45,933 nucleotides of DNA from CAYMYN01 sp964394665 (GTDB lineage Bacteria > Planctomycetota > UBA1135 > GCA-002686595): positions 1 to 45,933 of the forward strand of contig CAYMYN010000033.1 of the NCBI GenBank assembly GCA_964394665.1, read 5' to 3'. Under the pieces are notes generated by a model. That model had not been told where the DNA came from, searched no databases, and saw only the letters and a list, made by a program, of their open reading frames with translations. This document shows, one piece after another, positions 15,534-23,454 of this stretch (position 1 is the stretch's first letter; every line of letters starts with the position of its first letter). Both the position numbers and the translations under genes were made by a program.

Positions 15534-16283
15534 CTACGCGCCGGCGCGCCAGCCTCGGCACAGGCGCGCGAAGCGCGGCAGGAGGCTGGCGGCCGAGGGG
15601 GTCTCGCGCAGGGCGCCCTCGATCGCCCCGGGGTCGAGGCCCTCGGCGAGCAGTTGCTCACGGCGGTGGGTCAGGTAGCCGCGCAGGATGTCGGCGTCGA
15701 ACTCGGGGTGGAACTGCACGCCGGCCACGCGCTCGGAGAGGGCGAAGGCCTGGTTGGGATCGAGTGCGCTGGATGCCATCCGGAGCGCGCCGCTCGGCAG
15801 GTCGAGCGCGCTCTGGCTGTGGGTGGCCTGGGCCAGGAAGCGCGGCGGCAGGTCGGCGAACAGCGGGTGCTCGAGGGCCGCCGCATGGCGCTCGACCTCG
15901 ATCGTGCCGATCTCGCGACCGCGCGGATTCCAGTCCACGCGCCCGCCGAACGCAGCGGCCAGCGCCTGATGCCCGTAGCACACGCCGAGCACCGGGAGCC
16001 CGGTGGGCACGGCGCGGGCGAGCCACTCCAGGGTCGCCTCGCTCCATGGCTCGCGCTCGGTCACCATCGAGCCCGACCCCGACAGCACGACCCCCGCCAG
16101 GCGCTCGGCCTCGGGCAGGGGCGCCCCCTTCCAGATCCCGTGCACCTCGATCGCCAGCCCGCTCCCGCCCCCACGCAGGCCCGCCGCCAACCAATCGGCG
16201 AAGTCGCCGCGGCGCGGGATCAGCGCCTCGACGGTCGTCCCGAGCACGAGCACGGCGAGCGAACGATCTCCTGCGCGAGCCAC
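15534..16283 (-). CDS. Class I glutamine amidotransferase (GMP synthase-like)
   Basis: 249 residues from a GTG at 16283. The catalytic triad of the class I amidotransferase fold is visible: nucleophile Cys102 in PVLGVCYGHQALA, and His192 and Glu194 in VAGVQFHPEFDAD. The GVVLSGSGSMV segment forms the usual glycine-rich oxyanion strand. Stand-alone proteins of this kind are annotated as GMP synthase-like amidotransferases; the physiological amine acceptor is unknown. A TATGCT hexamer ends five bases before the GTG, which favours this start and a leaderless message. A shorter start at one of the in-frame GTG codons just inside (VLVLG) is possible. It is a lone gene, convergent with rsmE and divergent from the photolyase remnant. 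Confidence 0.88.
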   Translation of the reverse strand: MARAGDRSLAVLVLGTTVEALIPRRGDFADWLAAGLRGGGSGLAIEVHGIWKGAPLPEAERLAGVVLSGSGSMVTEREPWSEATLEWLARAVPTGLPVLGVCYGHQALAAAFGGRVDWNPRGREIGTIEVERHAAALEHPLFADLPPRFLAQATHSQSALDLPSGALRMASSALDPNQAFALSERVAGVQFHPEFDADILRGYLTHRREQLLAEGLDPGAIEGALRETPSAASLLPRFARLCRGWRAGA

Positions 16284-16288
16284 GCCGC

Positions 16289-16294
16289 AGCATA
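16289..16294 (-). promoter_or_regulatory. Probable -10 hexamer of the amidotransferase gene
   Basis: On the minus strand the hexamer TATGCT is followed by five bases and then the GTG start at 16283. This predicts transcription beginning at the start codon. No ribosome-binding site is present, in keeping with a leaderless message. Confidence 0.45.
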
Positions 16295-16331
16295 GGCTGC
16301 TCGCCCGGGGCCTTGGCAACCCCCCGCGACC

Positions 16332-16610
16332 TTGCCGCCCAACCGCCGCTCCGCCTCCACCGACGCCTACGACTGGGTGGTCGGGCCCGACGTGCTGGGC
16401 GTGGGCACCTTCGCCCTGGGCGAGCTCTTCACCACCAATCCCTACGTCTCGGGCGCCGCCTACCTGTCGCGTCTGTCCGACGACTGCGGCGCGTGCGCCT
16501 TCGATCCCGAGCGCGATTGCCCGCTGACGCGCCTCGATTGGGCCTACCTCGAGCACCACCGCGCCTCACTCGAGAAAACCCTCGCCTCGCGATGCGGTAT
16601 CGTGCGCGAG
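16332..16610 (+). pseudogene. Remnant of iron-sulfur photolyase/cryptochrome C-terminus
   Basis: About 80 residues (16365-16595) clearly resemble the C-terminal FAD-binding part of the prokaryotic photolyase-related family (PhrB/CryB, (6-4) photolyases). The segments are DAYDWVVGPDVLGVGTFALG, TTNPYVSGAAYLSRLSDDCG and ACAFDPERDCPLTRLDWAYL. Three cysteines (DDCGAC and DC) match three of the four ligands of the family's 4Fe-4S cluster. An in-frame TAG at 16293 closes the frame upstream, so the first 350 residues or more are absent. The usual last 30 residues are also missing, since the frame runs directly into the next gene. It is a decayed fragment. A short functional protein is unlikely because there is no proper start codon. 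Confidence 0.72.
16598..16603 (+). promoter_or_regulatory. Probable -10 hexamer inside the photolyase remnant
   Basis: TATCGT lies seven bases before the ATG at 16611, the same spacing as at rsmE. It would give the downstream gene a leaderless message and supports 16611 as its true start. Confidence 0.4.
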
Positions 16611-18761
16611 ATGGGGGCCGGGGCGACGATGGCGGTCGAGTCGGATCGGGAGCGCTTCGGCGCGTGCCTGTTGGGTTGGTATGCGGCCCTGGGTCTCGAT
16701 CGGCGCGAGGCGGCGGAGCTCGCCTGCCAGGTGCTCGTCGAGGCCTACCTGGCGGAGGCCCACGGCGATTCTGGGGCCAAGGGAGGGACCTGGGCCGAGC
16801 GCCTGATGACCCTCGCCGAGCAGGGATTCGAGGATTGGTGCCGCGAGCGGCGTCGGCGGCGCGGCCAGTCCCCCGGGCCGCGACCCCAGGGCGACTTGCT
16901 CGCCGACCTCGAGCGTCTGCCCCTGCGTCTGGCGGCGCCGCTGTTCCTGACCCATGCGGGCGGGGCGCGACCCGCGGAGGCCGCGGCTTTCCTCGGCATG
17001 GAGGAGGCGACTCTTGCCGAGCTGTCGGACGAAGGGTTGGCGGCGCTGCGCGCGGCGCGGGGAGAGACGGCCCGCGGCGCGGCTGCGCTGGATGGCGACG
17101 CGCTGTGGGCGGCCCTGGCGCCGCGGCGCGCCGATCCGGCCGCGCTCGAGCGCGAGGTGCGCGCGCGGCTCGCGTACGAGCGCGACGATCCCGCCCACAG
17201 CCCCTCGCGCTGGGTGAGCGCGATCGCGGACCTGCTGCCGACCCGCGACCTGCGCATCGAGATCTTGGGACCCTTCGTGCCCGCCGGCGCCGCGCCGAGC
17301 CGCTCCGCGCGTCTTGCCCTGGCCGCGCTCGCGCCGCTGTGCGCCCACCTGGGCCTCGCGGCACGAATCGGGGGCCCGCGATCCGATCGACCCGACGCGC
17401 TCCCCTCCGAGGGAACGGTCGCGGCGGCGCTCTTCGCGCCCCGGCCCCTCGGTGGGTTCACGCTCTCGGCCGTGCACTTTTTCTATTGGGTCCTCTCGGG
17501 CCCCCTGGCCCTGAGCCTGCTCGCGGCTTCGGCCTGGTTCCCCGTGCTCGCGCGGCGCACGCGGAGCGTGGGCCGCGCGCTGCCCCTGGGCGGGAACCTG
17601 GCCGTCCTGCTGCTCGGCATGGCGCTCGTCACCCACCTCGTGGGGCCCACTTTCCTGGGCCCGCGTCTGGGCGTGATCCTCCCCGCGCTGTGGTCGCTGG
17701 GGGCGCTCCTGTGCGCCGGCATCGCGCTGCGGGGACCGCGTGCCCCGGGCTCCGTGAGCCCCGCGTGGATCGCCGCGCTCGCGGCCCTCGTCTGCGGCGG
17801 GACGTTCCCTCTCGCACTCCAGGTGCCGACGGATCGCGGGCGACTGGCGAGCTTCGTCGCGGACTTCGACCCGCTGCGCGACGGCGACCACGGCGGCGAG
17901 TGGGCGCTCGTCGCCGCGGAGTTGGCCCGGGACGGCGGGCCGCTGCCGGAGGTCGGCGCGCTCGCCGCCCGGCTGCTCGACGCCCAAGCGCCCCCCGATC
18001 CTCCGGTGCTGGTGCGCGCGCTGCGCCTGGGGCTCTTCGCCGAGGCCGACCTCGCGGCCCTGGACGAACCCGAACGCATCGCGCGCCTGGCCGAGGGGCA
18101 GGGGCCGATCCCCGCCCTCGAGCTAGAGGCCCCGGCGATCCTGGCCCACGCGGCGCGGGCGCCCCACGGGGAATCCCAGCGCGGACGTCTGGTGCAGCGC
18201 ATCGCCGCTTCCCTGCGCGACGGCGAGCTGGCGTTCTCCCTGGCCCGCGCAGCGCTGGTCGTCGAGTTGCTCGAGGCCCTCGGCGCCTCGGACGCCGTCG
18301 GTGACCTCGCCGCCGACCTGCGCACGACGCTGGCGATCCACTGGCGCGGGAGCCTCCACGACCATCCCCTGGCGGCCTTCGCCAGCCCAGCCCAGCCCAG
18401 CGTGTTCGAAGGCTCGGCGCAGGGCGCCGCGTACGTGCGCCCCACCGCCGAAGCCCTGGCCGTGGCGGAGCGCGTCGGGCTGCCGCCCGGGGTCGAAGCC
18501 TGGCGCGTGCGCCTGTTCCTCGAGCGCCACGCCCGCGGGCGGCACCTGACCTTCGTGCGCGGCGAGACCCAGACCTTGGCCGCGGCCACCCTGCGCACCC
18601 TCGAGCGCATCGCGCCGGAGAGCGCGCTGCCCACGCGGGAACGGGTGCGCCTGCTGCGTTCCCTCGTACCGGCGGTCCTGCTGGTGGCGGCCAGCCTGCT
18701 GCTCGGCGCCCGCGCCCTGGGTCAGAAGTCGCCTTCGACGCGGTCGGCGACCATGCGGTAG
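16611..18761 (+). CDS. Unknown protein: sigma-factor-like N-terminus and membrane segments
   Basis: 716 residues from the ATG at 16611; a second ATG at 16629 is possible. I do not recognise the whole protein. Residues about 10-155 have the size and helix pattern of an ECF sigma factor. A region 2-like part (FGACLLGWYAALGLDRREAA ... AEQGFEDWCRERRRRR) is followed by a region 4-like helix-turn-helix (RPAEAAAFLGMEEATLAELS, then DEGLAALRAARG). This match is weak. Residues about 280-410 contain four or five hydrophobic helices (for example ALSLLAASAWFPVLA and LAVLLLGMALVTHLVG). About 260 hydrophilic helical residues follow, ending in one more hydrophobic segment (LVPAVLLVAASLLLGARAL). The 3' end overlaps the convergent DUF3299 gene by 40 bases. 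The upstream photolyase remnant is in the same frame. Confidence 0.65.
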   Translation: MGAGATMAVESDRERFGACLLGWYAALGLDRREAAELACQVLVEAYLAEAHGDSGAKGGTWAERLMTLAEQGFEDWCRERRRRRGQSPGPRPQGDLLADLERLPLRLAAPLFLTHAGGARPAEAAAFLGMEEATLAELSDEGLAALRAARGETARGAAALDGDALWAALAPRRADPAALEREVRARLAYERDDPAHSPSRWVSAIADLLPTRDLRIEILGPFVPAGAAPSRSARLALAALAPLCAHLGLAARIGGPRSDRPDALPSEGTVAAALFAPRPLGGFTLSAVHFFYWVLSGPLALSLLAASAWFPVLARRTRSVGRALPLGGNLAVLLLGMALVTHLVGPTFLGPRLGVILPALWSLGALLCAGIALRGPRAPGSVSPAWIAALAALVCGGTFPLALQVPTDRGRLASFVADFDPLRDGDHGGEWALVAAELARDGGPLPEVGALAARLLDAQAPPDPPVLVRALRLGLFAEADLAALDEPERIARLAEGQGPIPALELEAPAILAHAARAPHGESQRGRLVQRIAASLRDGELAFSLARAALVVELLEALGASDAVGDLAADLRTTLAIHWRGSLHDHPLAAFASPAQPSVFEGSAQGAAYVRPTAEALAVAERVGLPPGVEAWRVRLFLERHARGRHLTFVRGETQTLAAATLRTLERIAPESALPTRERVRLLRSLVPAVLLVAASLLLGARALGQKSPSTRSATMR

Positions 18762-19552
18762 AGCGAGACCACGTAGCCGTCCTGGTACTCCTCGCCCACC
18801 TGCAGGACGCCGTACACGGCGACGGGGTCGAAGGAGTAGAACTCGGTGCGCTCCTTGTCGGGCATCACCACGTGGATCCAGTGGTTCATCTCCGGCACGG
18901 CGCCGAAGCAACACAGGCTGGGATCCTGGACCAGGGAGAACTCCTTCACGCCGCCGGCGTCGAAGGCCAGCGGGCTCATGAAGCCCTCGACCGCGACCTT
19001 CTTGCCGTGCAGGGCGCGCACGGCGGAGGGCAACTCGGGCGGCGGCACGTCGCCGTCGAGGCGCACGAGCTCGGGGTACTCGAAGTCCATCAAGGGATCG
19101 AAGTCGATCCAGGTGTAGGACGCGCGCTCGAAGCGGCCCGCGGTCCGCGCGGTCGCGGCCGGAGTCGGAGCCGGAGTCGTTGCCGCTGCAGGAACAGGAG
19201 CTGGGGCCGGCTCGGGGGCCGGCGGGTTCAGCGGCGCGGCGGCCGGAGGCTCGGGGCTCGCCAGGGGAACGGCGACGACGGGCGCGGGCTCCAGGGCGGC
19301 CAAGGCTGGGGACGGCTCGGCCGGCTCCGGGGCGCCGTGGTCCTCGCAGGGCTCGTCCGGGGCGTGCTCCTCGTCGCAGTCGTCCCCGTGGTCGTGGTCG
19401 TGGTCCTCCTCGCAGTGCTCGTCGTGGTGGTGCTCGTCCAGGCGTTGGCCCTGGATCGAGCCGTCGTCGAGGATTCGGCCCAGGTCGTCGGCGTCGGAGC
19501 ACCCGACGAGGGCCGCGCACAGGAGGAGGGCGAGGGGCTGGAGGGGGCGCAT
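18722..19552 (-). CDS. DUF3299 lipoprotein with His/Asp-rich stretch
   Basis: 276 residues from the ATG at 19552. MRPLQPLALLLCAALVGCSD is a lipoprotein signal with lipobox LVGC, so the mature protein is membrane-anchored. Residues about 38-75 are packed with His, Asp, Glu and Cys (DEHHHDEHCEEDHDHDHGDD), a likely metal-binding tract. A Pro/Ala linker follows. The C-terminal 125 residues match DUF3299: KKVAVEGFMSPLAFDAGGV, then FSLVQDPSLCCFGAVPEMNH with its paired Cys, then VGEEYQDGYVVSLYRMVADR. DUF3299 genes are often found beside MacB/FtsX-like transporter genes, as here. A role in zinc or other metal handling with the adjacent ABC system is inferred. A TAGGAT hexamer at 19564-19569 might give an internal promoter. 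Confidence 0.85.
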   Translation of the reverse strand: MRPLQPLALLLCAALVGCSDADDLGRILDDGSIQGQRLDEHHHDEHCEEDHDHDHGDDCDEEHAPDEPCEDHGAPEPAEPSPALAALEPAPVVAVPLASPEPPAAAPLNPPAPEPAPAPVPAAATTPAPTPAATARTAGRFERASYTWIDFDPLMDFEYPELVRLDGDVPPPELPSAVRALHGKKVAVEGFMSPLAFDAGGVKEFSLVQDPSLCCFGAVPEMNHWIHVVMPDKERTEFYSFDPVAVYGVLQVGEEYQDGYVVSLYRMVADRVEGDF

Positions 19553-19588
19553 GGTTCGCGGCGATCCTAGCACGGGGTCCGCGGGCCT

Positions 19589-20845
19589 TCAGGAGGTCGG
19601 GGCGAGGTGCGCGGCGATGTCGGTGCGATAGGCCTTGAACGCCGGCACCAGGCCCGCGAGGGCGCCCAGGAGCACCAGGCCCAGGGGCGCGAGGACCAGG
19701 ATGGGGTGGAACTCGCCCGCCTCCAGCACGACCCCGACCTGGGCCCGGACGACCGCGGTCGCGAGGGACAGGATGGCGAAGTACACGCCGATGGAGAGCA
19801 GGGCGCCGAGCAGGGCGATGGCGCTCGACTCGAGCACGATGGCGCTGAACACCGTGCGCCGCCGCGCGCCCAGGGCGCGCAGGATGGCGAACTCGCGGCG
19901 GCGCTCGTTCATGGCGTTGTAGAGGCTGGCGAGGATCGAGGCCGCCGCCACGAGCACCACCAGGTACGCCACCATGCGCAGCACGACCGTGACCCAACCG
20001 ATCTTCGCGAACAACTCGGCCATCGAGCGCGCCAGCGGATAGGCGAGGGTCGCCTCGGTGCCCTGACGGTTGATCTGGTTGGCGAGTTGGTTGCCGAGGA
20101 TCGGGCTGCGCACGTCGAGCAGGACGGCGCTGACCTCCTTGAACTCGTCCGGGATCGGCTCGCCCTCCTGCGGCGTGTAGGTCACGCCCGAGCCGCGCAG
20201 CACGTGGCCGTCCATGCGGTACATGCCCTCGATCGGGATGAAGATCACGCGGTCGACGGGCGTGTTGGTGGGCTTCAGCACGCCCACGACCACGAACTCC
20301 TCCTCGTGCACGTGGCCGTGGTCGGCGCTGAGGGAGTGCACGGGCTTGAAGGCCGCGCCGCGGCGCAGGCCGGTCTCGCGGGCCACGCTGGCGCCGATCA
20401 CCGCCTCGCGGCGCTCGGGATCGAAGATGCGGTGGCCGGGATAGAGCTCGAGCGTCGAGCCGCGCACGTACTCGAGCTTCGTGAACAGCTCCTCGGTCGT
20501 GCCGACGATGCGATAGCCGCGGTAGGAGTCCCCCACCGCGTAGGGCACCGCGGTGCGCACGCGCCGGTCGTCGCGCATCTGCTGGTAGGCGCTCCAGGGC
20601 AGGTTCCCGGGCGAGGTCTCGAGGTGGTAGACCGTGTTGAGCACGATCTGCAGCTCGCTGCCCCGCGGCCCGAGCACGCCCGAGAAGCCGTAGTCGGCGC
20701 CCGAGAAGGCCCGGCGCGTCTGGCCCTCGATGGTGAAGACCGCGATCACCAGGCCCCCGGCCAGGGCCAGGGAGAGCGCCGTGACGCTGGTCGAGAGCGC
20801 GTGCAGGCGCAAGCTGCGCCGCACGATGAGCAGGATGCCCCTCAC
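19589..20845 (-). CDS. FtsX-like ABC transporter permease with His-rich loop
   Basis: 418 residues. The GTG at 20845 overlaps the TGA of the ATPase gene (GTGA). The topology is that of MacB/LolC-type permeases: one N-terminal helix (LHALSTSVTALSLALAGGLV), a large periplasmic domain, and three C-terminal helices around 280-400 with the FtsX signature AASILASLYNAMNERRREFA followed by ILRALGARRRTVF. The periplasmic domain has SADHGHVHEEEFVVVGVL just before KPTNTPVDRVIFIP. A His/acidic cluster at this point is unusual for MacB and suggests metal sensing or binding. It works with the ATPase encoded just upstream. These proteins usually move or extract substrates across the periplasm rather than import them. 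Confidence 0.9.
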   Translation of the reverse strand: MRGILLIVRRSLRLHALSTSVTALSLALAGGLVIAVFTIEGQTRRAFSGADYGFSGVLGPRGSELQIVLNTVYHLETSPGNLPWSAYQQMRDDRRVRTAVPYAVGDSYRGYRIVGTTEELFTKLEYVRGSTLELYPGHRIFDPERREAVIGASVARETGLRRGAAFKPVHSLSADHGHVHEEEFVVVGVLKPTNTPVDRVIFIPIEGMYRMDGHVLRGSGVTYTPQEGEPIPDEFKEVSAVLLDVRSPILGNQLANQINRQGTEATLAYPLARSMAELFAKIGWVTVVLRMVAYLVVLVAAASILASLYNAMNERRREFAILRALGARRRTVFSAIVLESSAIALLGALLSIGVYFAILSLATAVVRAQVGVVLEAGEFHPILVLAPLGLVLLGALAGLVPAFKAYRTDIAAHLAPTS

Positions 20846-21531
20846 GCCTGGCCCCCCGCCGCGGCGCGGCCGACGCGGTTGAGCGTCTCGAGGTCCTCGA
20901 CGCGCGCGAAGTGGGCCAACACCGCCGGGTCGTGGCTGACGAGCAGGAGCGCGGCCCCGGCCTCGGCGCAGCACTCGCGGATCAGGGCCAGGGCCTCCTG
21001 GGCGCGGGCGGCGTCGAGGTTGCCGGTGGGCTCGTCGGCCAGCACCAGGTCGGGACGGCTCGCCAGGGCGCGCGCGACGGCCACGCGCTGCTGCTGGCCG
21101 ACCGAGAGCTGCCGCGGCTTGTGCCGCAGGCGGTGGCCGAGCCCGACGCGCACCAGCAGCTCCTCGGCCCGCGCCCGGTCGGCTCCCGGTCCGAAGGCCA
21201 TACCCAGCAGCACGTTCTCGAGGGCGCTGTAGCCCTCGAGCAGGTGGAAGGTCTGGAACACGTAGCCCAGGTGCCGCGCGCGGTGGGCGTCGCGCGCCGA
21301 CTCGGAGAGCTGCGCCATGTCGGCCCCGGCGAGCAGGATGCGCCCCGCGTCGGGCCGCAGGATGCCGGCGATCAGGTGGAGGAAGGTGGTCTTGCCCGAG
21401 CCGCTGCCGCCGCGCAGGGCGACCTGCTCGCCGCGCGCCAGCGCGAAACGCTCGATGTCGAGCACCGCTTGGCGCTCGCCCTCGGGGCTGACGTAGGCCT
21501 TCGAGAGGCCCTCGATCCGGAGACAGTCCAT
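20842..21531 (-). CDS. ABC transporter ATP-binding protein (LolD/MacB type)
   Basis: 229 residues from the ATG at 21531; a GTG nine bases upstream is an alternative. All motifs are present: Walker A GGSGSGKTT, Q-loop in LGYVFQTFHLL, signature LSVGQQQRVAVARAL, Walker B LVLADEPTGNLD and the switch His in LLLVSHDPAVLA. The PTGNLD sequence after Walker B is typical of the LolD/MacB/FtsE group. It energises the overlapping permease gene. The region upstream (21541-21673) separates it from the Tad cluster and probably carries its promoter, though no clear hexamers are visible. Confidence 0.93.
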   Translation of the reverse strand: MDCLRIEGLSKAYVSPEGERQAVLDIERFALARGEQVALRGGSGSGKTTFLHLIAGILRPDAGRILLAGADMAQLSESARDAHRARHLGYVFQTFHLLEGYSALENVLLGMAFGPGADRARAEELLVRVGLGHRLRHKPRQLSVGQQQRVAVARALASRPDLVLADEPTGNLDAARAQEALALIRECCAEAGAALLLVSHDPAVLAHFARVEDLETLNRVGRAAAGGQA

Positions 21532-21673
21532 GGTTTCCACGGCCCGCCAGCGCCGCCGACGGGGCCGCAGAATCTAGCTTCCCCACCCCCACCCGTCCCG
21601 CCAAACCGCCCGAACCGGGGGAGGGCTCGCCCGGCGCGCGCGGGTCGTCCGCGGCGCGTCGGTCCCGTGCAGG

Positions 21674-22588
21674 TCAACGCCCGCTGAACATGGAGTCGGC
21701 GTACTGCAGGAACTGGTGGAAGGCCGGGCCCAGGGTGGCCAGGAAGATGCCGGGCAGGAAGCAGATCACGAGCGGGAACACGAGCTTGACCGGCAGGGAC
21801 TGCGCCAGGATCAGGGCCCGCTCGCGGCGGCGGTTGCGCAGGTCGTCGGCCTGCTGGCGCAGCACGCGCGAGAAGCCGGCGCCGACCTGCTCGGCCTGGA
21901 TCATCGCCGAGCAGAAGATCGTCATCGAGCCCACGCGCACGCGGTCCGCCAAGCGCCGGAAACACCGCGTGCGCGGCACGCCCGCCATGCCCTCGAGCTG
22001 GAACTGGCGGATCTCGTCCTGCAGCGCGTTCTCCTCGGTCTCGGCCTCGATCACCTGGCTCAGGGCCGAGTCGAAGCCCAGGCCAGCCTCGGAGAGCGTC
22101 GCCAGGAGGTCGAGCAGGATCGGCAGCTCGCGCTCGATCTCCCGCACGCGGCGCCGGCGGGCGCCATTGACGATCATCAGCGGCGCGAAGAAGAGCAGCA
22201 GCGCCAGGATGTAGGGGCTCAGGGTGAGCAGCGGGACCAGGATGTCCGCCACGCTCGGGGGCAGGCCCATGACCTCCCGCACGACCTGGTCCATCACGCC
22301 GGCGCGCGTCAGGAACAGGAGGCACGCTCCGGCGAGCAGCGCGCTGACGATGCTCGCCAACACGAAGGCCGTCGAGCTGCCCCGGGCGCGGAAGCCAGCC
22401 AGGGCCAACCAGCGCTCGAGGGCGCCGATCTCCGACACGTCGCGCGTGTCGACCGCCAGCATCGCCGCGTCCGTGCCCGTGCGCAGGCGCGCGCGCATGC
22501 GCCCGAGATCCCGCAGGCGGGTGACGAGCACGTACAGGACGCCGATGAAGAGCGCCCAGCCGGCCAGGATCAGGATCAGGGTCTCCAT
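21674..22588 (-). CDS. tadC: Tad pilus platform protein TadC
   Basis: 304 residues. It is a GspF-domain (T2SSF) membrane protein: an N-terminal helix (LILILAGWALFIGVLYVLVT), two central helices, the cytoplasmic T2SSF core with REIERELPILLDLLATLSEA, and a C-terminal hydrophobic hairpin (KLVFPLVICFLPGIFLATLG). The TLSEAGLGFDSALSQV and MIQAEQVGAGFSRVLRQQAD segments are diagnostic of TadB/TadC. It starts at the ATG at 22588, five bases after TadB ends, and closes the Tad operon. TadB and TadC together form the inner-membrane platform on which TadA assembles the Flp pilus. Confidence 0.92.
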   Translation of the reverse strand: METLILILAGWALFIGVLYVLVTRLRDLGRMRARLRTGTDAAMLAVDTRDVSEIGALERWLALAGFRARGSSTAFVLASIVSALLAGACLLFLTRAGVMDQVVREVMGLPPSVADILVPLLTLSPYILALLLFFAPLMIVNGARRRRVREIERELPILLDLLATLSEAGLGFDSALSQVIEAETEENALQDEIRQFQLEGMAGVPRTRCFRRLADRVRVGSMTIFCSAMIQAEQVGAGFSRVLRQQADDLRNRRRERALILAQSLPVKLVFPLVICFLPGIFLATLGPAFHQFLQYADSMFSGR

Positions 22589-22593
22589 GGGTG

Positions 22594-23454
22594 CTAGAAG
22601 CGGACCCGCGTGAGGCGCGACATCCAGATCAGGCCCAGGGCCTGCAACATGACCGCCGCGGCGGCCAGCTTGGTGCCGGCTTCCGAGCCGAGGAACGACT
22701 CCATGCGCTCGGGCTCGGTGCGCCAGGTGATGAACCCGATGCCGTAGGTGATGAGCAGGATGCCGATCACCGAGGCCTGCGCCTGGGTGGCCTCGGCGCG
22801 CACGCGGCGCTGCATCTCGATCCGGTCGCGGATCGTGCGCGCCACGGTCGAGAGGGTCGGGGCCAGGCTGCCGCCGACCTCCTCGTGCACCGTCAGGGTG
22901 AAGCAGAACAGGCGGAAGGACTCGAGCGGGACGAGGCGCGCGAACTGGTCCAGCACCGACTGCGGCGTGTCCCCCAGGCGCACGCGCCCGACGAGGTCGA
23001 GCATCAGGGGGCGCAGGGGCTTCTCCGACTCGCGGGCGGCGTACTCGAGCGAATCCATGGTGGCCGAGCCGGCCCCCAGCGAGCTCACCACCAGGTCGAT
23101 CACGTCGACGAGCTGGGTCTCGAAGCGCAGGCTGCGGCCGGCGTGCAGGTAGTTCTCGACCAAGCTGGCGATCACGCCCACCACCAGGCCGAAGGCCAGG
23201 CCGATCGGCAGGGCGCGGTTGCCCTCGAAGGCGAGGTAGATCGCACCGCCGGCGAGCAGACCCACGAGGGGCGCGACCCAGCGCGCGCGACGCAGCACGC
23301 TGCGCGGCGGCGGCAGCTCCTCGTAAGCGGGCGCGCCCTCGGGCTCGAGCAGGCGCTCGAGGGCCAGGGTGCGCTGACGCCGCGAGCGCAGGGCATAGGC
23401 CACCGCGCCCACCCCCACCGCCGCCACTCCGCCGCCGATCAGGAGCTCGCTCAC
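22594..23454 (-). CDS. tadB: Tad pilus platform protein TadB
   Basis: 286 residues. The open frame extends upstream within tadA, but the GTG at 23454 overlaps the tadA stop (GTGA) and starts VSELLIGGGVAAVGVGAVAY, the expected first helix. The T2SSF core reads FETQLVDVIDLVVSSLGAGS followed by EYAARESEKPLRPLMLDLV, and then FCFTLTVHEEVGGSLAPTLS. Two C-terminal helices follow. It pairs with TadC downstream. Confidence 0.9.
   Translation of the reverse strand: MSELLIGGGVAAVGVGAVAYALRSRRQRTLALERLLEPEGAPAYEELPPPRSVLRRARWVAPLVGLLAGGAIYLAFEGNRALPIGLAFGLVVGVIASLVENYLHAGRSLRFETQLVDVIDLVVSSLGAGSATMDSLEYAARESEKPLRPLMLDLVGRVRLGDTPQSVLDQFARLVPLESFRLFCFTLTVHEEVGGSLAPTLSTVARTIRDRIEMQRRVRAEATQAQASVIGILLITYGIGFITWRTEPERMESFLGSEAGTKLAAAAVMLQALGLIWMSRLTRVRF

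Noticed and set aside
18383..18400. Short CAGCC-type tandem repeat as a phase-variation switch
   Set aside because: Only about three copies of a five-base unit, encoding an ordinary Ala/Pro/Gln stretch; too few for a convincing slippage switch.
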